Part shown: piece after piece, positions 1 through 8,272 of the stretch | Layout: the number at the start of each line of letters is the position of its first letter | Numbering within the stretch: position 1 is the first letter of the stretch | Assembly: GCA_019239825.1 (NCBI GenBank) | Contig: JAFAZK010000205.1 | Location: forward strand, 1-33,735 | DNA: 33,735 nucleotides | Source of the DNA: Verrucomicrobiota bacterium | Lineage (GTDB): Bacteria; Verrucomicrobiota; Verrucomicrobiia; Chthoniobacterales; JAFAMB01 | Direction: 5' to 3' | Made by a program: the position numbers and the translations under genes | Notes under the pieces: model-generated | What the model saw: the letters and a program-made list of their open reading frames with translations, nothing else | Databases searched by the model: none | Told to the model about the DNA's origin: nothing

Positions 1-587
1 GCACGTAAGTTCCACTGATCGCTGATCTTCCAGTTAAGCCCGGCCACCGGAAAAATGATCGGGTTCGAATAAACATCGAAACTGAAACCGCCAATCACAT
101 AAAGATTGTCGTTTAACTTAAGCCCGGGGGTGAACCGCAACGGTATATCAAACGAATTTTTCGTGATATGAGCGCGGGTGTAATAAAGACCCGGCTCAAG
201 TCTCAAGACTGGATAGAAATCGTCTCCATCCCAGTAGGCAAAGACCAATTCGCCGGCCAGACTGGTCATCGCGTAGGGAAAAAAGCTGTTCGATCGTGAA
301 AAATTGAATCGCTCCAGATCGAACCCCAGTTGCAGAAAATAGTTCTTAAATAACTTGATGTCCTTATACGCCTGCAGCTCGTATTCGACTTCCGCCTGGG
401 AGCCGAAAGACCCCGCTTTCATGATGCGGGCGCCGGCGCTGTAGCTTGCCGTTGTTTCAAAGGTCCAAGTCGGATCGGGCGTCGCGCTAGCAGTAATCGG
501 GGTCGGCCCTTGAATGGTCTCGGTTTCTCCCGCCAAAACCCACTTCGCCCCCAGCAGCAAACAGCAGAGCAAAAGTGCCTTTTTCAT
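1..587 (-). CDS. outer-membrane beta-barrel protein, DUF6268-like (3' end cut by window)
   Basis: Reading the minus strand from an ATG at 587 gives 195 codons without a stop, running off the window, so the C-terminus is missing. The product starts MKKALLLCCLLLGAKWVLAG, a clear Sec signal peptide, followed by alternating polar/aromatic stretches such as YFLQLGFDLERF and LYVIGGFSFDVYS that look like beta strands of an outer-membrane barrel. The ending PVAGLNWKISDQWNLR resembles DUF6268-type proteins common in Verrucomicrobia; that family name is from memory and uncertain. Start choice is supported by GAGGTG about six bases upstream and by a promoter-like sequence 92 to 120 bases upstream. Role unknown; likely a porin-like or structural outer-membrane protein. 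Confidence 0.7.
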   Translation of the reverse strand, partial: MKKALLLCCLLLGAKWVLAGETETIQGPTPITASATPDPTWTFETTASYSAGARIMKAGSFGSQAEVEYELQAYKDIKLFKNYFLQLGFDLERFNFSRSNSFFPYAMTSLAGELVFAYWDGDDFYPVLRLEPGLYYTRAHITKNSFDIPLRFTPGLKLNDNLYVIGGFSFDVYSNPIIFPVAGLNWKISDQWNLR

Positions 588-678
588 CTTTAACACCTCA
601 CCTCTGGCCCCGCCGACTCCTTCGATTTGGCATTCACGATCTTAGGGGAGTCGAACCATCATTCCAGAGATGACTCAC

Positions 679-707
679 GCTATACAGGCCATATTCGCGA
701 CCGTCAA
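679..707 (-). promoter_or_regulatory. sigma70-like promoter for the barrel gene
   Basis: On the minus strand TTGACG (702-707) and TATAGC (679-684) are separated by exactly 17 bases, matching five of six and four of six consensus positions. It would give a leader of about 85 bases before the ATG at 587. Nothing else is seen between 588 and 760. Confidence 0.5.
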
Positions 708-760
708 TCTCAGCGGATGTATTTTTGCACGGGGGGTGAGCCGGGCGTGGGCTAGCCCAT

Positions 761-1115
761 TTTGGTAGGGCGAGGCTCCCGAACGTTCGCTATGATCTCA
801 ACGGATGCGCAGGTCTGCTTTAGTCTCAACGTTCAGCTAGACCCATACGCTCGCCGATTTGTCCGACTTAGCCTGCGTCCGCCGATATCTGTACTGATCG
901 TCCATCGGCGAAGTCGGAGCTGCGGTCTATCCTGTAAACAGGGTGAAACGCTTCGCTTGAATAATGGGTGGTCCACTTCGAACCCAAACCGGAGATTCCC
1001 AGCGCGGCAGAACCACGGCTCGGCACGCGAATGGATCTAGCGGAGCGGTGGGACTACGAACGTCAGTAGCTCCGCTCAAATTTTCGGGTCGTTCAGGAGC
1101 CTCGCCCTACCAAAG
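761..1115. repeat. R1 inverted-repeat element, copy a
   Basis: The left arm TTTGGTAGGGCGAGGCTCCC (761-780) is matched in inverted orientation by the right arm around 1092-1113 (AGGAGCCTCGCCCTACC). The interior of about 310 bases carries a CCACGGCTCGGCACGCG segment at about 1013-1029, the half-hairpin typical of this family. Open frames here are repeat-derived and not believed to be genes. The right end lies 13 bases from the stop of the HydE-like gene. This copy is longer than the roughly 215-base copies elsewhere in the window. Confidence 0.75.
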
Positions 1116-1128
1116 AGGGCGTAACCGT

Positions 1129-2190
1129 TTAAGCGGCAAACACCGATTGCGTCCGTTCCAGCCCGGCTTGACGGACGATCTCGGTTACGTGGTCGTTTCG
1201 AACCACGTACCGGTCCTTACCATAAATCAGATATTTTTCTTGTTCGACTGGAGGCGTGAAATTGACGGTTAAGACATTCGCACCGGCGGCGAGGCCGTTG
1301 AGCTGGCCTCCACCCTGTCGACGCTCCAAAGCGCTAACGCTGGGTATCAGCCACGCAGGATTCATGAGACGGGCGATCGCGATAAAATTGAGGGTCAACT
1401 CTACGTCGCCGCCCGGAGACCCGGCTAACGGCGTATCCGGAGCCGGAATAAAGGGAGAGCCGCTCACCATGTGGGCGCCAATATCCCGGGCCAGTTCCAG
1501 ATCGGCGGCCAGACTCTCCACTGATTGACCCGGCAACCCAACAATCGCCCCGGTTCCAACCTTGAAACCCATTTGCACTAGCGTCCGCAAACAGCGCACT
1601 CTGTCCTCGAACGACGAATGCCGCATCCGTTCATTCAGCTCAGGATCGCTGGTCTCATGCTTCAAGATGTAACTGGTTGCGCCCTGCTTTTTGAGAAAAT
1701 CGAATTCCGCGTCGGTCTTGTTGCCAAGACAAAGTAAAACCTCAACGGGACTATCAAACCGTGCGTAGACCTCCGGGATCAGATCACCAACTAATCGGGT
1801 GGTCTTCCCGACTTCACCGGCTTGGAAAAAGACGATATTAATACCGGCCGATTTAATCTCGGCCACCACCTCCAGTATCTGCTCGGGGGTAAGCTGGAAA
1901 ATCGTGTTGTGTTTCGTATTGTCTCGCCGCATTGGGCAGAATTCACAGTTCACCCGACAGAGATTCGTGACCTCAATCAAACCCCGGACGACGACACCGC
2001 GGCCATAGACCCGTTCGCGGGCAGATCGAGCAGCAGCGAACAGTGACTCCTGCTCCGCCCCTCTGACCCGCAGCCAACGAATAATGGCATCTCGATCCCA
2101 AAATAAGTCCGGGTCGCTGAGTTCCGCGGCATCTACCTGTTGACGACCGATTCCAGACTGCCCTGCAAACGCTACCGTGTCATTAAACAT
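1129..2190 (-). CDS. HydE/BioB-like radical SAM enzyme
   Basis: 353 residues. The radical SAM [4Fe-4S] motif is C78-x3-C82-x2-C85 (LCRVNCEFC) followed by PMRRDN. Further matches to the HydE branch are KHETSDPELNERMR, SSFEDRVRCL, TGAIVGLPGQS and SPFIPAPDTPLA, and a C-terminal BATS-like region with GANVLTVNFTPP. HydE helps build the H-cluster of [FeFe]-hydrogenase, but no HydF, HydG or hydrogenase gene is in the window, so the substrate here is open; a PylB- or BioB-like activity is also possible. It starts 30 bases after the stop of another radical SAM gene on the same strand, so the two are probably co-transcribed. The ATG at 2190 has GAG-rich sequence upstream. Family assignment is firm, function is not. 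Confidence 0.85.
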   Translation of the reverse strand: MFNDTVAFAGQSGIGRQQVDAAELSDPDLFWDRDAIIRWLRVRGAEQESLFAAARSARERVYGRGVVVRGLIEVTNLCRVNCEFCPMRRDNTKHNTIFQLTPEQILEVVAEIKSAGINIVFFQAGEVGKTTRLVGDLIPEVYARFDSPVEVLLCLGNKTDAEFDFLKKQGATSYILKHETSDPELNERMRHSSFEDRVRCLRTLVQMGFKVGTGAIVGLPGQSVESLAADLELARDIGAHMVSGSPFIPAPDTPLAGSPGGDVELTLNFIAIARLMNPAWLIPSVSALERRQGGGQLNGLAAGANVLTVNFTPPVEQEKYLIYGKDRYVVRNDHVTEIVRQAGLERTQSVFAA

Positions 2191-2220
2191 CGCCGTTGAT
2201 TCTACTCTTCAAGATATAGG

Positions 2221-3756
2221 TTAGGAAACTGCTAAGGCCGGCTTGTCGGTCGCTGTGTAAGGATCTGTGTCTAGATAGGGATTGAGTGGACCGTCCGCGT
2301 ATTCCGCACGCGGATATGGAATGTAATCATCTGAATGAAATTGTTGGGCAACTTCGTCGGCGAAGAATGTTCCCAATTGGGTTAGCCCGAGACTGACCTC
2401 ATCTTCTCGCAATAGGCCGTACGCCTTGAGCCGTTCGATCTTTGGCCGAAAGACGTTTTCAATAGACTCCCCATTGGTCGCCGCCGTGAAAGTGCTTTTG
2501 TACACGTCCCGATTCTTAATCGGTAACACAATCGCCCAGCGCAACTGTTGATCTCTATCCCGCTTCAGGCCGCGGTTCAGCGGCATTCTACCTTCCTCAA
2601 TATGTTGGTAGTACTCACCAAAGGTCTGACTGTTCAGGACGAAGCGATCCCGCAAGCTGCTGAAAGCGGTCAAACCAAAGCCGACCTCATCATATAGTTT
2701 GCAGCATTGGTTTTCCGCATAGCAGGAGAAATGTTGCCGCTCTTTGGTATAAACACGCCGCAGATTCTCGTGGTATCCATTTTCAGCCAGGATATCGATG
2801 GCCAGCTGCTTCATAATGATCTGCTCCTCGTGAGGAACAGCTTCATTCGGACGTTTATTAAGATAGGTTTTAATCGGGCCCTGATAATCGCCGTAAGCTT
2901 CTACCTTCAGCCGATAGAGCTGGATCTCTTCGGTACCCAGGGTTACCGCCTCTCGCATCACGTCTACCCAATTCTCGAGAGTCTCACCCGGGTGACCAAA
3001 AATGAATTCTATGTTGACCTGATACCCATGTTCCTGGGAGTTCCGGATCGCTTCCAAGGCCACCGCCTTGTCATGCGGCCGATTCATTATCTCCAAGACG
3101 CGCTGGTCCAGTGATTGGATCCCGAGCGTCAAACGATCCGAGCCGTAATCCCGGAGGATCTTCAGCCGTTCCAGGCCGACCGGACCGACCAAGGTGGAAG
3201 GATCAACGTCCCAGTTAAATTGATCGCACTCCGACATATCGAGACGTTTGGTAAAGAAATCCAGAAACCGCTTCAGTTGTGCCGGGCTAAGATAGGAGGG
3301 CGTCCCGCCACCGACGAGAATGGATCGAGCCTTGATCCGATCGACCCCTAGACGCCGCATATAAATATCCATCTCTTTCTCCATGGCGCCCAGATACTGA
3401 TCCATCTCCGCTTCCTTTTTACCGAGCATCACCGGGTAATGGCAGAAGATGCAGCGCTGCTTGCAGAACGGGATGTGTGCGTACACGTCCAATTTTCCAT
3501 CGGCAGGCAATGAATAATCCTCGAACAGCCTATTTTCATCCACTTCGTCGTACATCGTAATCGGCGGGTAATGGACGGAGGGAAAAAAGTCACCGCTTCG
3601 ACAAATTAAGCCTTCCTCTCGGAACCGATTGAAGTCAGCGACTCTGCTTAACGCACGATCCATCAACGCGTCAGAGATATTCGGAAATTGTCCGACGATA
3701 TTCATAAGGGTTAGATGCCGAATCCGGCGAAACTTGCAGATTTTTTTCAGGGGCAT
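2221..3756 (-). CDS. HemN/HemW-like radical SAM protein
   Basis: About 511 residues from the ATG at 3756; a TTG at 3783 would add nine. The signature YAHIPFCKQRCIFCHY is the CX3CX2C cluster-binding motif in the HemN/HemW context (usual form YxHIPFC). Other landmarks are LVGGGTPSYLS, SDRLTLGIQSLDQRVL and FIFGHPGETLENW, all typical of the coproporphyrinogen-oxidase-like superfamily. The fourth Cys seen in HemN (CxFCxC) is absent, which argues against a true coproporphyrinogen III dehydrogenase. The C-terminal part (FGLTAFSSL, then a winged-helix-like segment) fits HemW-type proteins, but with 511 residues it is longer than ordinary HemW (about 380). It lies immediately upstream of the HydE-like gene in the same direction, suggesting a shared pathway. 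Exact substrate unknown. Confidence 0.8.
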   Translation of the reverse strand: MPLKKICKFRRIRHLTLMNIVGQFPNISDALMDRALSRVADFNRFREEGLICRSGDFFPSVHYPPITMYDEVDENRLFEDYSLPADGKLDVYAHIPFCKQRCIFCHYPVMLGKKEAEMDQYLGAMEKEMDIYMRRLGVDRIKARSILVGGGTPSYLSPAQLKRFLDFFTKRLDMSECDQFNWDVDPSTLVGPVGLERLKILRDYGSDRLTLGIQSLDQRVLEIMNRPHDKAVALEAIRNSQEHGYQVNIEFIFGHPGETLENWVDVMREAVTLGTEEIQLYRLKVEAYGDYQGPIKTYLNKRPNEAVPHEEQIIMKQLAIDILAENGYHENLRRVYTKERQHFSCYAENQCCKLYDEVGFGLTAFSSLRDRFVLNSQTFGEYYQHIEEGRMPLNRGLKRDRDQQLRWAIVLPIKNRDVYKSTFTAATNGESIENVFRPKIERLKAYGLLREDEVSLGLTQLGTFFADEVAQQFHSDDYIPYPRAEYADGPLNPYLDTDPYTATDKPALAVS

Positions 3757-3864
3757 TTCATTCGTTTCTGGAACCGAGGTCAAGCCGGGAATGAGGTGTC
3801 GGAGCGTATCGGCGGGGCCGGCTGCTAAAGCGGCGACAAGCTGAGCTTCGCTGCCAGACAGGAG

Positions 3865-3933
3865 TTATGGGACCTATAAGACTAATATGAGAAGTCGACC
3901 TATAGGTCCCATTGGTCCTATAAGTCCCGTTCG
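3865..3933. repeat. R3 GGACCTAT palindromic repeat, copy a
   Basis: Two arms built of GGACCTAT-type octamers face each other: TTATGGGACCTATAAGAC on the left and TATAGGTCCCATTGGTCC with ATAAGTCCC on the right. Read in frame it encodes Gly-Pro-Ile runs, which makes false open frames. Copy b is at 12746-12872. Confidence 0.7.
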
Positions 3934-3988
3934 TGAGCGAAGCCCACCGCCTCGCCCTCGTTACTGCTCCACTACTCCCACCCGGCCC

Positions 3989-4873
3989 CTACCCGTTAAA
4001 AGCCAGAATGCCAGCGCCGCACAACGCAACGATAGCTCCGGTGACGGCAGCACGGGTGGCTTGTTCGCGGAGCCAAACGACCGCAAGCGGCAATGCAAAA
4101 ATCGGTTCAGTGGCAAGCAATGTATTCGCGATCGAAACATCCAATCGTTTAATGGCATCAAGTGAGAGCCAGAATCCGCCGAAGGTCACGACAATAACTG
4201 CCAAAAGAAAACGCCCTCCCAGGCCTGCTTGACGCAGCGGAACCAGCCAACTCTTAACCTCTCTTCTTGCCAGGCCTACCACCAGCATTCCGGCAAAGCC
4301 GAAGAAGAGTCGGAGAAAAGTCCCTTCCAAGGCCGACACATCTTGAAGGCCAATTTTGGCAACGATGATGGAACCAGCCATCGACAGGACCGACATGACT
4401 CCGAAAAGCAATCCTAATCCGCGTTGGTGCGCTTCGTTATCAGTCTCGATCTTGTCTTTAAAAGTAAGGGCAACTCCGCCCAAAACGAGGATGATTCCTA
4501 TCCAGCTGACGATGGCAGGCCGTTCTCCCAGAAAGCAAAGAGCCATCAATAACGTCACGACCGGCGCCAGCAGCATGAGAATAATTAATTGATGCGCGGG
4601 CAAACGGCGCAGCGCCGCGAAGAAGAACGTGTCTCCGAGAGAAATGCCAAGGAGCCCACTGAGCGAAAGCCAGCCGAGAGGAAAAGACTGAACTGGTTGC
4701 CAACCAGCAAAGAAGAGCACGCCGGCCAAGAGCAAGAGGCCCAAGAAGCTTTTAATAAAGGTCATAGCCATCGGCGAGAACTCCTGGCCGATCCCCTTAA
4801 ATAGCAGAGTCCCAACCGCCCAAGAAGCGGCGGAACCGAGTGCAGCCAGGATGCCTATGAGGTGTGGGGTCAA
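3989..4873 (-). CDS. EamA/DMT-family membrane transporter
   Basis: 294 residues with about ten hydrophobic helices in two homologous halves of five, the layout of EamA (drug/metabolite transporter) permeases. The start HLIGILAALGSAASWAVGTL and the second-half end NTLLATEPIFALPLAVVWL with a conserved EP before the last helix pair are typical. The start codon is TTG at 4873, because no ATG or GTG fits the expected N-terminus. It probably exports a small metabolite or amino acid across the inner membrane; substrate cannot be read from sequence. It stands alone, between an R3 repeat downstream and an R1 element at its 5' side. Confidence 0.85.
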   Translation of the reverse strand: MTPHLIGILAALGSAASWAVGTLLFKGIGQEFSPMAMTFIKSFLGLLLLAGVLFFAGWQPVQSFPLGWLSLSGLLGISLGDTFFFAALRRLPAHQLIILMLLAPVVTLLMALCFLGERPAIVSWIGIILVLGGVALTFKDKIETDNEAHQRGLGLLFGVMSVLSMAGSIIVAKIGLQDVSALEGTFLRLFFGFAGMLVVGLARREVKSWLVPLRQAGLGGRFLLAVIVVTFGGFWLSLDAIKRLDVSIANTLLATEPIFALPLAVVWLREQATRAAVTGAIVALCGAGILAFNG

Positions 4874-4885
4874 AGCGGAGAGGCA

Positions 4886-5103
4886 ATTGGTAGGGCGAGG
4901 CTCCCAAATGACAAAACGGTCTCAGCAAAGCGACTCATCTCAATCAGACCCACAACGCAATTACGCCTATGCGCCCGCCGAGCCGTGACCCCCCGCGCGT
5001 AACCTCGGCTCGGCGCGTCTTTCGGCGTATTGCATTTGGTTGGTTAGGTAGTCATCGGAAATCTCCGATAACACCTGCGGCCTTTCGGAGCCTCGCCCTA
5101 CCA
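4886..5103. repeat. R1 inverted-repeat element, copy b
   Basis: Left arm GGTAGGGCGAGGCTCCC at 4889-4905, right arm CGGAGCCTCGCCCTACC at about 5086-5102. Inside lies a strong palindrome, GCCGAGCCGTGACC ... GGCTCGGCGCG, around 4977-5020. The right arm ends two bases from the stop codon of the methyltransferase gene. No other feature is seen between 4874 and 5104. Confidence 0.8.
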
Positions 5104-5104
5104 G

Positions 5105-6208
5105 CTATTTCGTATTCGCTATCTGGTCTGTTCGCTTCTTAAAGACCAGCACATAGCGTTGCGGAATAAACTGGTATTGCTCAGCCAAATCGAATCCGTA
5201 ATAATAGAGCTGGCCGATAATTAGCTCTTTGGCGATGTGTGGTCCGTGATAAGGCAGGGTTCCCTGAGTCACAACCGCGTTATCGACGATAATCAGCCGC
5301 CCATCGGGTTTTAGCGCCGTCTTCAAGCTGTTAACAAATCGGTCTTTTACTTCCTCCGTCAGAGTCGTGTAGATGATGTGATACAAAGAGCACATAAAGA
5401 CCATATCTGCGCTGTTGGCGCGGACGCCCGCTGAATCCTCCCGGTCCTTAAGCGTTTCGACGTTCGTTATATCGAACTTCGTAGCAAGGTTCTTTACGTA
5501 GTTGAGATGTTCCTGGACCGTATCAATCGCGATGACCTTGCCGCTCGCGCCCACTAACTCGGAAAACTTGAAGGTATAGTACCCCGGTCCACAACCCACA
5601 TCGGCGATCGTAGTCCCCGGCTGAATCTTGAGCGCCTCAATTATCTTGCTCGTTTTTTCCCATTCTTCCCGGCGTGGGTTGTTGAAAAGGATGAAGTCCT
5701 CCAGAAAAGCGATCCTGTCCCTGCCGGCCTCCGTGCCCGAGTCGGCTAACTTCTTTAGCTTATATTTTCGAGTGAGGTACTCCTTCAAGTTGGCAAAATC
5801 GTTTGCGCTGAAGAATTCAAAAAAGCTGTTGTGGTAACGATCCCCGAGTTGCTGTTTGCGGCTTTCTTCGTTCCCGAGAAGATAATCGCAGAACCATTCC
5901 AAGGCGGTGTACTCGCCCCCATAGTGTTCCGTCGGGATAATCGTTTCATAGATCTCCTTGGCCTTCTTGGCAAAGCTGAGATTCTTGCTATCCAACGCGC
6001 TCAGCAAGAACCGGCCCGCCAACGTTCCTTGTTCGGTAATAGTGAAGGTATCGATACTGCCCAGATGCACCAAAGAAACCTTGGACGTAATCTCCGCAGT
6101 TGTGTCGGGTTTGGGAGAATTATTGGCGTTGTCGTCGGCGGCGCACACCAGCGAAATCGAGCAACTGGCACAGACGGTTAATATGAAGGAATAACGAATT
6201 GATGACAT
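5105..6208 (-). CDS. exported class I SAM-dependent methyltransferase
   Basis: 367 residues. Residues 1-24 form a signal peptide (YSFILTVCASCSISLVCAAD), which is unusual because S-adenosylmethionine is cytoplasmic. The Rossmann methyltransferase fold occupies about residues 185-360: motif I IADVGCGPGYY at 201-211, acidic residue D229 after KVIAID, SADMVFMCSLYHII as the post-II/motif IV region, and LKPDGRLIIVDN as the beta5 strand region. Residues 45-180 form a helical domain of unknown type. An N-terminal anchor or a periplasmic role are both possible. It is on the same strand as the Spy-like/RyR/ABC cluster upstream but separated by an R2 repeat. Confidence 0.75.
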   Translation of the reverse strand: MSSIRYSFILTVCASCSISLVCAADDNANNSPKPDTTAEITSKVSLVHLGSIDTFTITEQGTLAGRFLLSALDSKNLSFAKKAKEIYETIIPTEHYGGEYTALEWFCDYLLGNEESRKQQLGDRYHNSFFEFFSANDFANLKEYLTRKYKLKKLADSGTEAGRDRIAFLEDFILFNNPRREEWEKTSKIIEALKIQPGTTIADVGCGPGYYTFKFSELVGASGKVIAIDTVQEHLNYVKNLATKFDITNVETLKDREDSAGVRANSADMVFMCSLYHIIYTTLTEEVKDRFVNSLKTALKPDGRLIIVDNAVVTQGTLPYHGPHIAKELIIGQLYYYGFDLAEQYQFIPQRYVLVFKKRTDQIANTK

Positions 6209-6231
6209 AGAAGGGTCAGTAATGCGAAAAC

Positions 6232-6313
6232 GGTAGGGACGAGCTCCTGCTCGTCCGGGGTGTTGCGAAGAAAGTGCGGGAGGTTCCCGGATGAGAGGAG
6301 CTCATCCTTACCG
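6232..6313. repeat. R2 palindromic repeat, copy a
   Basis: Left arm GGTAGGGACGAGCTCCTG continuing as CTCGTCC (6232-6256) and right arm GGATGAGAGGAGCTCATCC followed by TTACC (6291-6313) are inverted copies. Each arm is itself a small hairpin (GACGAGC/GCTCGTC and GATGAG/CTCATC). It ends two bases from the stop of the Spy-like gene. Confidence 0.7.
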
Positions 6314-6315
6314 GC

Positions 6316-6816
6316 TTACGCCTCCGCTCCGTTCACTTTCAGCATGATGCGCTTGAATGCGTCTAGTTGATCAGCGTTCAAGATCTTTTCTACTCCCTGA
6401 CGTTCCGACTCCATCAGTTTGGTCAAAGTTTGTCTCAGCTCTGCCTCTTTTTTGGTCCGCTCGTCGTCGCTCAACCCGCTCAGATCGATGTTCCCGATCT
6501 CTTTCTTGATTTCTTGTTGGTACTGATGGGCCAGACTAGCCAATTGCTGGCTCTGATCATCGGTCAATTTCAATTCTTCTTTGATATCTTTGCTCTGCAA
6601 GAGCTGCATGGGATCAATCCCAAACTTGTTGCCGCCTGGGTCATCCGGCATCCAAGGAGGCGGGCGCTGCTCACCGCTGTCCGCATGATCTTTTGTCCAG
6701 GGCGCGGGACCAAGATTCTCGCCGGCGCGAGCAGTTACTAACAGTGCCAGTAGCGCAATCGCCAGGAGACTTCGGCCACGGTTATTTGCAGTACTTCTCA
6801 TGAGTTTTGCAGTCAC
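6316..6816 (-). CDS. Spy/CpxP-like periplasmic LTxxQ protein
   Basis: 166 residues from a GTG at 6816; an ATG at 6801 is an alternative start. Residues about 14-31 (SLLAIALLALLVTARAG) form a signal peptide. The mature part is proline-rich, then a charged helical domain with LKLTDDQSQQL and, near the end, LNADQLDAFKRI, the two LTxxQ-type motifs of the Spy/CpxP superfamily. Members of that family are periplasmic chaperones or sensors of envelope stress and metals. The GTG start lies nine bases after the stop of the RyR-domain gene, so it is probably translated from the same message. The C-terminus abuts an R2 repeat. Function as a chaperone is by family analogy only. Confidence 0.75.
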   Translation of the reverse strand: MTAKLMRSTANNRGRSLLAIALLALLVTARAGENLGPAPWTKDHADSGEQRPPPWMPDDPGGNKFGIDPMQLLQSKDIKEELKLTDDQSQQLASLAHQYQQEIKKEIGNIDLSGLSDDERTKKEAELRQTLTKLMESERQGVEKILNADQLDAFKRIMLKVNGAEA

Positions 6817-6825
6817 AATCCCTGA

Positions 6826-8268
6826 TTAATGGGGCAAGGGCGGCGGCATGCCGGTTTGATCTCCGGATCTTGCTACCAGGCCGGCTCGGCGCAGAACCTC
6901 TGGTATATCGCGCATAGTTTGTCGATCTTTCTCTTTCTCGCCCTCTTCCAACGCCTCGTAAGGAACCAGCAAAGGATGACGACGTAAGGTATTGTCTCGG
7001 ATCGCTCCAAAGGACCACCAAGCTAACCGACGCTCAGCCGTCCAGCGCATATGCTCCAGCCGAGCCAGTTGCTCCAAGACCTCTTTACTGAAAGAGACCG
7101 ATGACGGGATATCGTTACGACCTTCCTCGACCAGATAGCCCAAACGTCCCAGCACGTAGAATACATGGTCAGCTCGTTCCCGGTTCGATTGCCGCAGATC
7201 TTCATCGATGGCATGCCAAGGCTTCAGACTCGTATTATCCACAGGCAATTCTCCCTCCCCCATCCGGGCTTCACAGTAGCGCTCATGGATAGAACGCGGT
7301 AAGCGAAATCGTCCCATCTCGGTGAACCTGGCTAGCGACGCAATGACTGAATAGTCCCCAAAGAAACGCACGTAACCGGCATTCGCTCCCCACGCAAAAT
7401 GTTTACGGAACACTCTATTTAAGCGGTCGGCCCGGCTGTGAGGCACGAAAGTCCCAGCGAAATGCTTGAGCACACCTCGTTGACCGATAGTGGAGCACTC
7501 CTCCAAACCTCTTGATCCTTCCGCTAAAATTAGAGCCCGAGTCGGTTCAGCAAACGACTCGATCATCGTCAGAGGCTCTACCTCCGGCGAGTGGAAATTC
7601 AGAATGCAGATTTCTTTTAGTGCCGGATACCGAAGATCGATTCTCTGCGCCGTTTCCCGGGTAACGATCCAATCCAACTTGGTTTTGGACCCATCGAGCA
7701 AGCCGCCTAGCTTTGCGATCTTCAGCGCAATTGCTTCCGCTAAGGGATTGGAACCAACGATTAAGAACCCATCGGCTCCGTCCGAGCCCCTGGCTTTGTT
7801 CCCAAAAAATTGAAACACGAAATCCCGGGCAACGTCCTCGTCGGTAGAAAAGAACTGAACAAAGAAAGAAGGCTGAGGCTCAATCACCACGACGCCGCGT
7901 CGAACCGCAGCGAGACTTTCGGCATTGGGAGCCGCGGCGAACACGCCGAGGGGCGTTCGCCGGCCTTTGGTCTCAACTGCGTCCTGCGCCGCAGCCAGCC
8001 AAAGCGCGAGCTCACATAGATCGGTCGGAAAGAGGATCAAATGCGTTGTGTCCGCTAAACCGACCCGTCCCAGGAACAAAGAAAACGAGGCAGGATCGAG
8101 GGGGATACCAAAGGAGATGGCGATTCCCGCGGCAGTAGAGCCTGGTGCAGCGACTAACTTAGCCGGAATGCCTTGCCGAGCCAGCTCGAGCGCGGTAAGG
8201 GCCGCTGCGGTCGAATCGCCGGCAACCAGGAAAAAGAGATTTTGGCCAGAAGATTTTATCTGGGACAT
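6826..8268 (-). CDS. Rossmann-like protein with C-terminal RyR domain
   Basis: 480 residues from the ATG at 8268, chosen because it sits four bases after the upstream stop; an ATG at 8349 would overlap the ABC gene by 77 bases. Two nucleotide-binding-like segments are visible, FFLVAGDSTAAALTALELA (about 12-30) and FLIVGSNPLAEAIALKIA (about 168-185), resembling TrkA-N/NAD-binding folds. Residues about 325-465 match the RyR domain: SIHERYCEARMG, KPWHAIDEDLRQSNRERA, LEHMRWTAERRLAWW and HPLLVPYEAL. RyR domains were named from ryanodine receptors and also occur in bacterial proteins with TrkA-like domains, where ligand sensing has been proposed. Coupling to the ABC gene suggests it regulates or senses for that transporter; that is inference. 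Confidence 0.8.
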   Translation of the reverse strand: MSQIKSSGQNLFFLVAGDSTAAALTALELARQGIPAKLVAAPGSTAAGIAISFGIPLDPASFSLFLGRVGLADTTHLILFPTDLCELALWLAAAQDAVETKGRRTPLGVFAAAPNAESLAAVRRGVVVIEPQPSFFVQFFSTDEDVARDFVFQFFGNKARGSDGADGFLIVGSNPLAEAIALKIAKLGGLLDGSKTKLDWIVTRETAQRIDLRYPALKEICILNFHSPEVEPLTMIESFAEPTRALILAEGSRGLEECSTIGQRGVLKHFAGTFVPHSRADRLNRVFRKHFAWGANAGYVRFFGDYSVIASLARFTEMGRFRLPRSIHERYCEARMGEGELPVDNTSLKPWHAIDEDLRQSNRERADHVFYVLGRLGYLVEEGRNDIPSSVSFSKEVLEQLARLEHMRWTAERRLAWWSFGAIRDNTLRRHPLLVPYEALEEGEKEKDRQTMRDIPEVLRRAGLVARSGDQTGMPPPLPH

Positions 8269-8272
8269 GGTT

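Noticed and set aside
649-680. GAGTCGAACC stretch resembling a reversed tRNA T-arm
   Set aside because: No acceptor stem or anticodon arm can be formed around it; it lies in the leader of the barrel gene.
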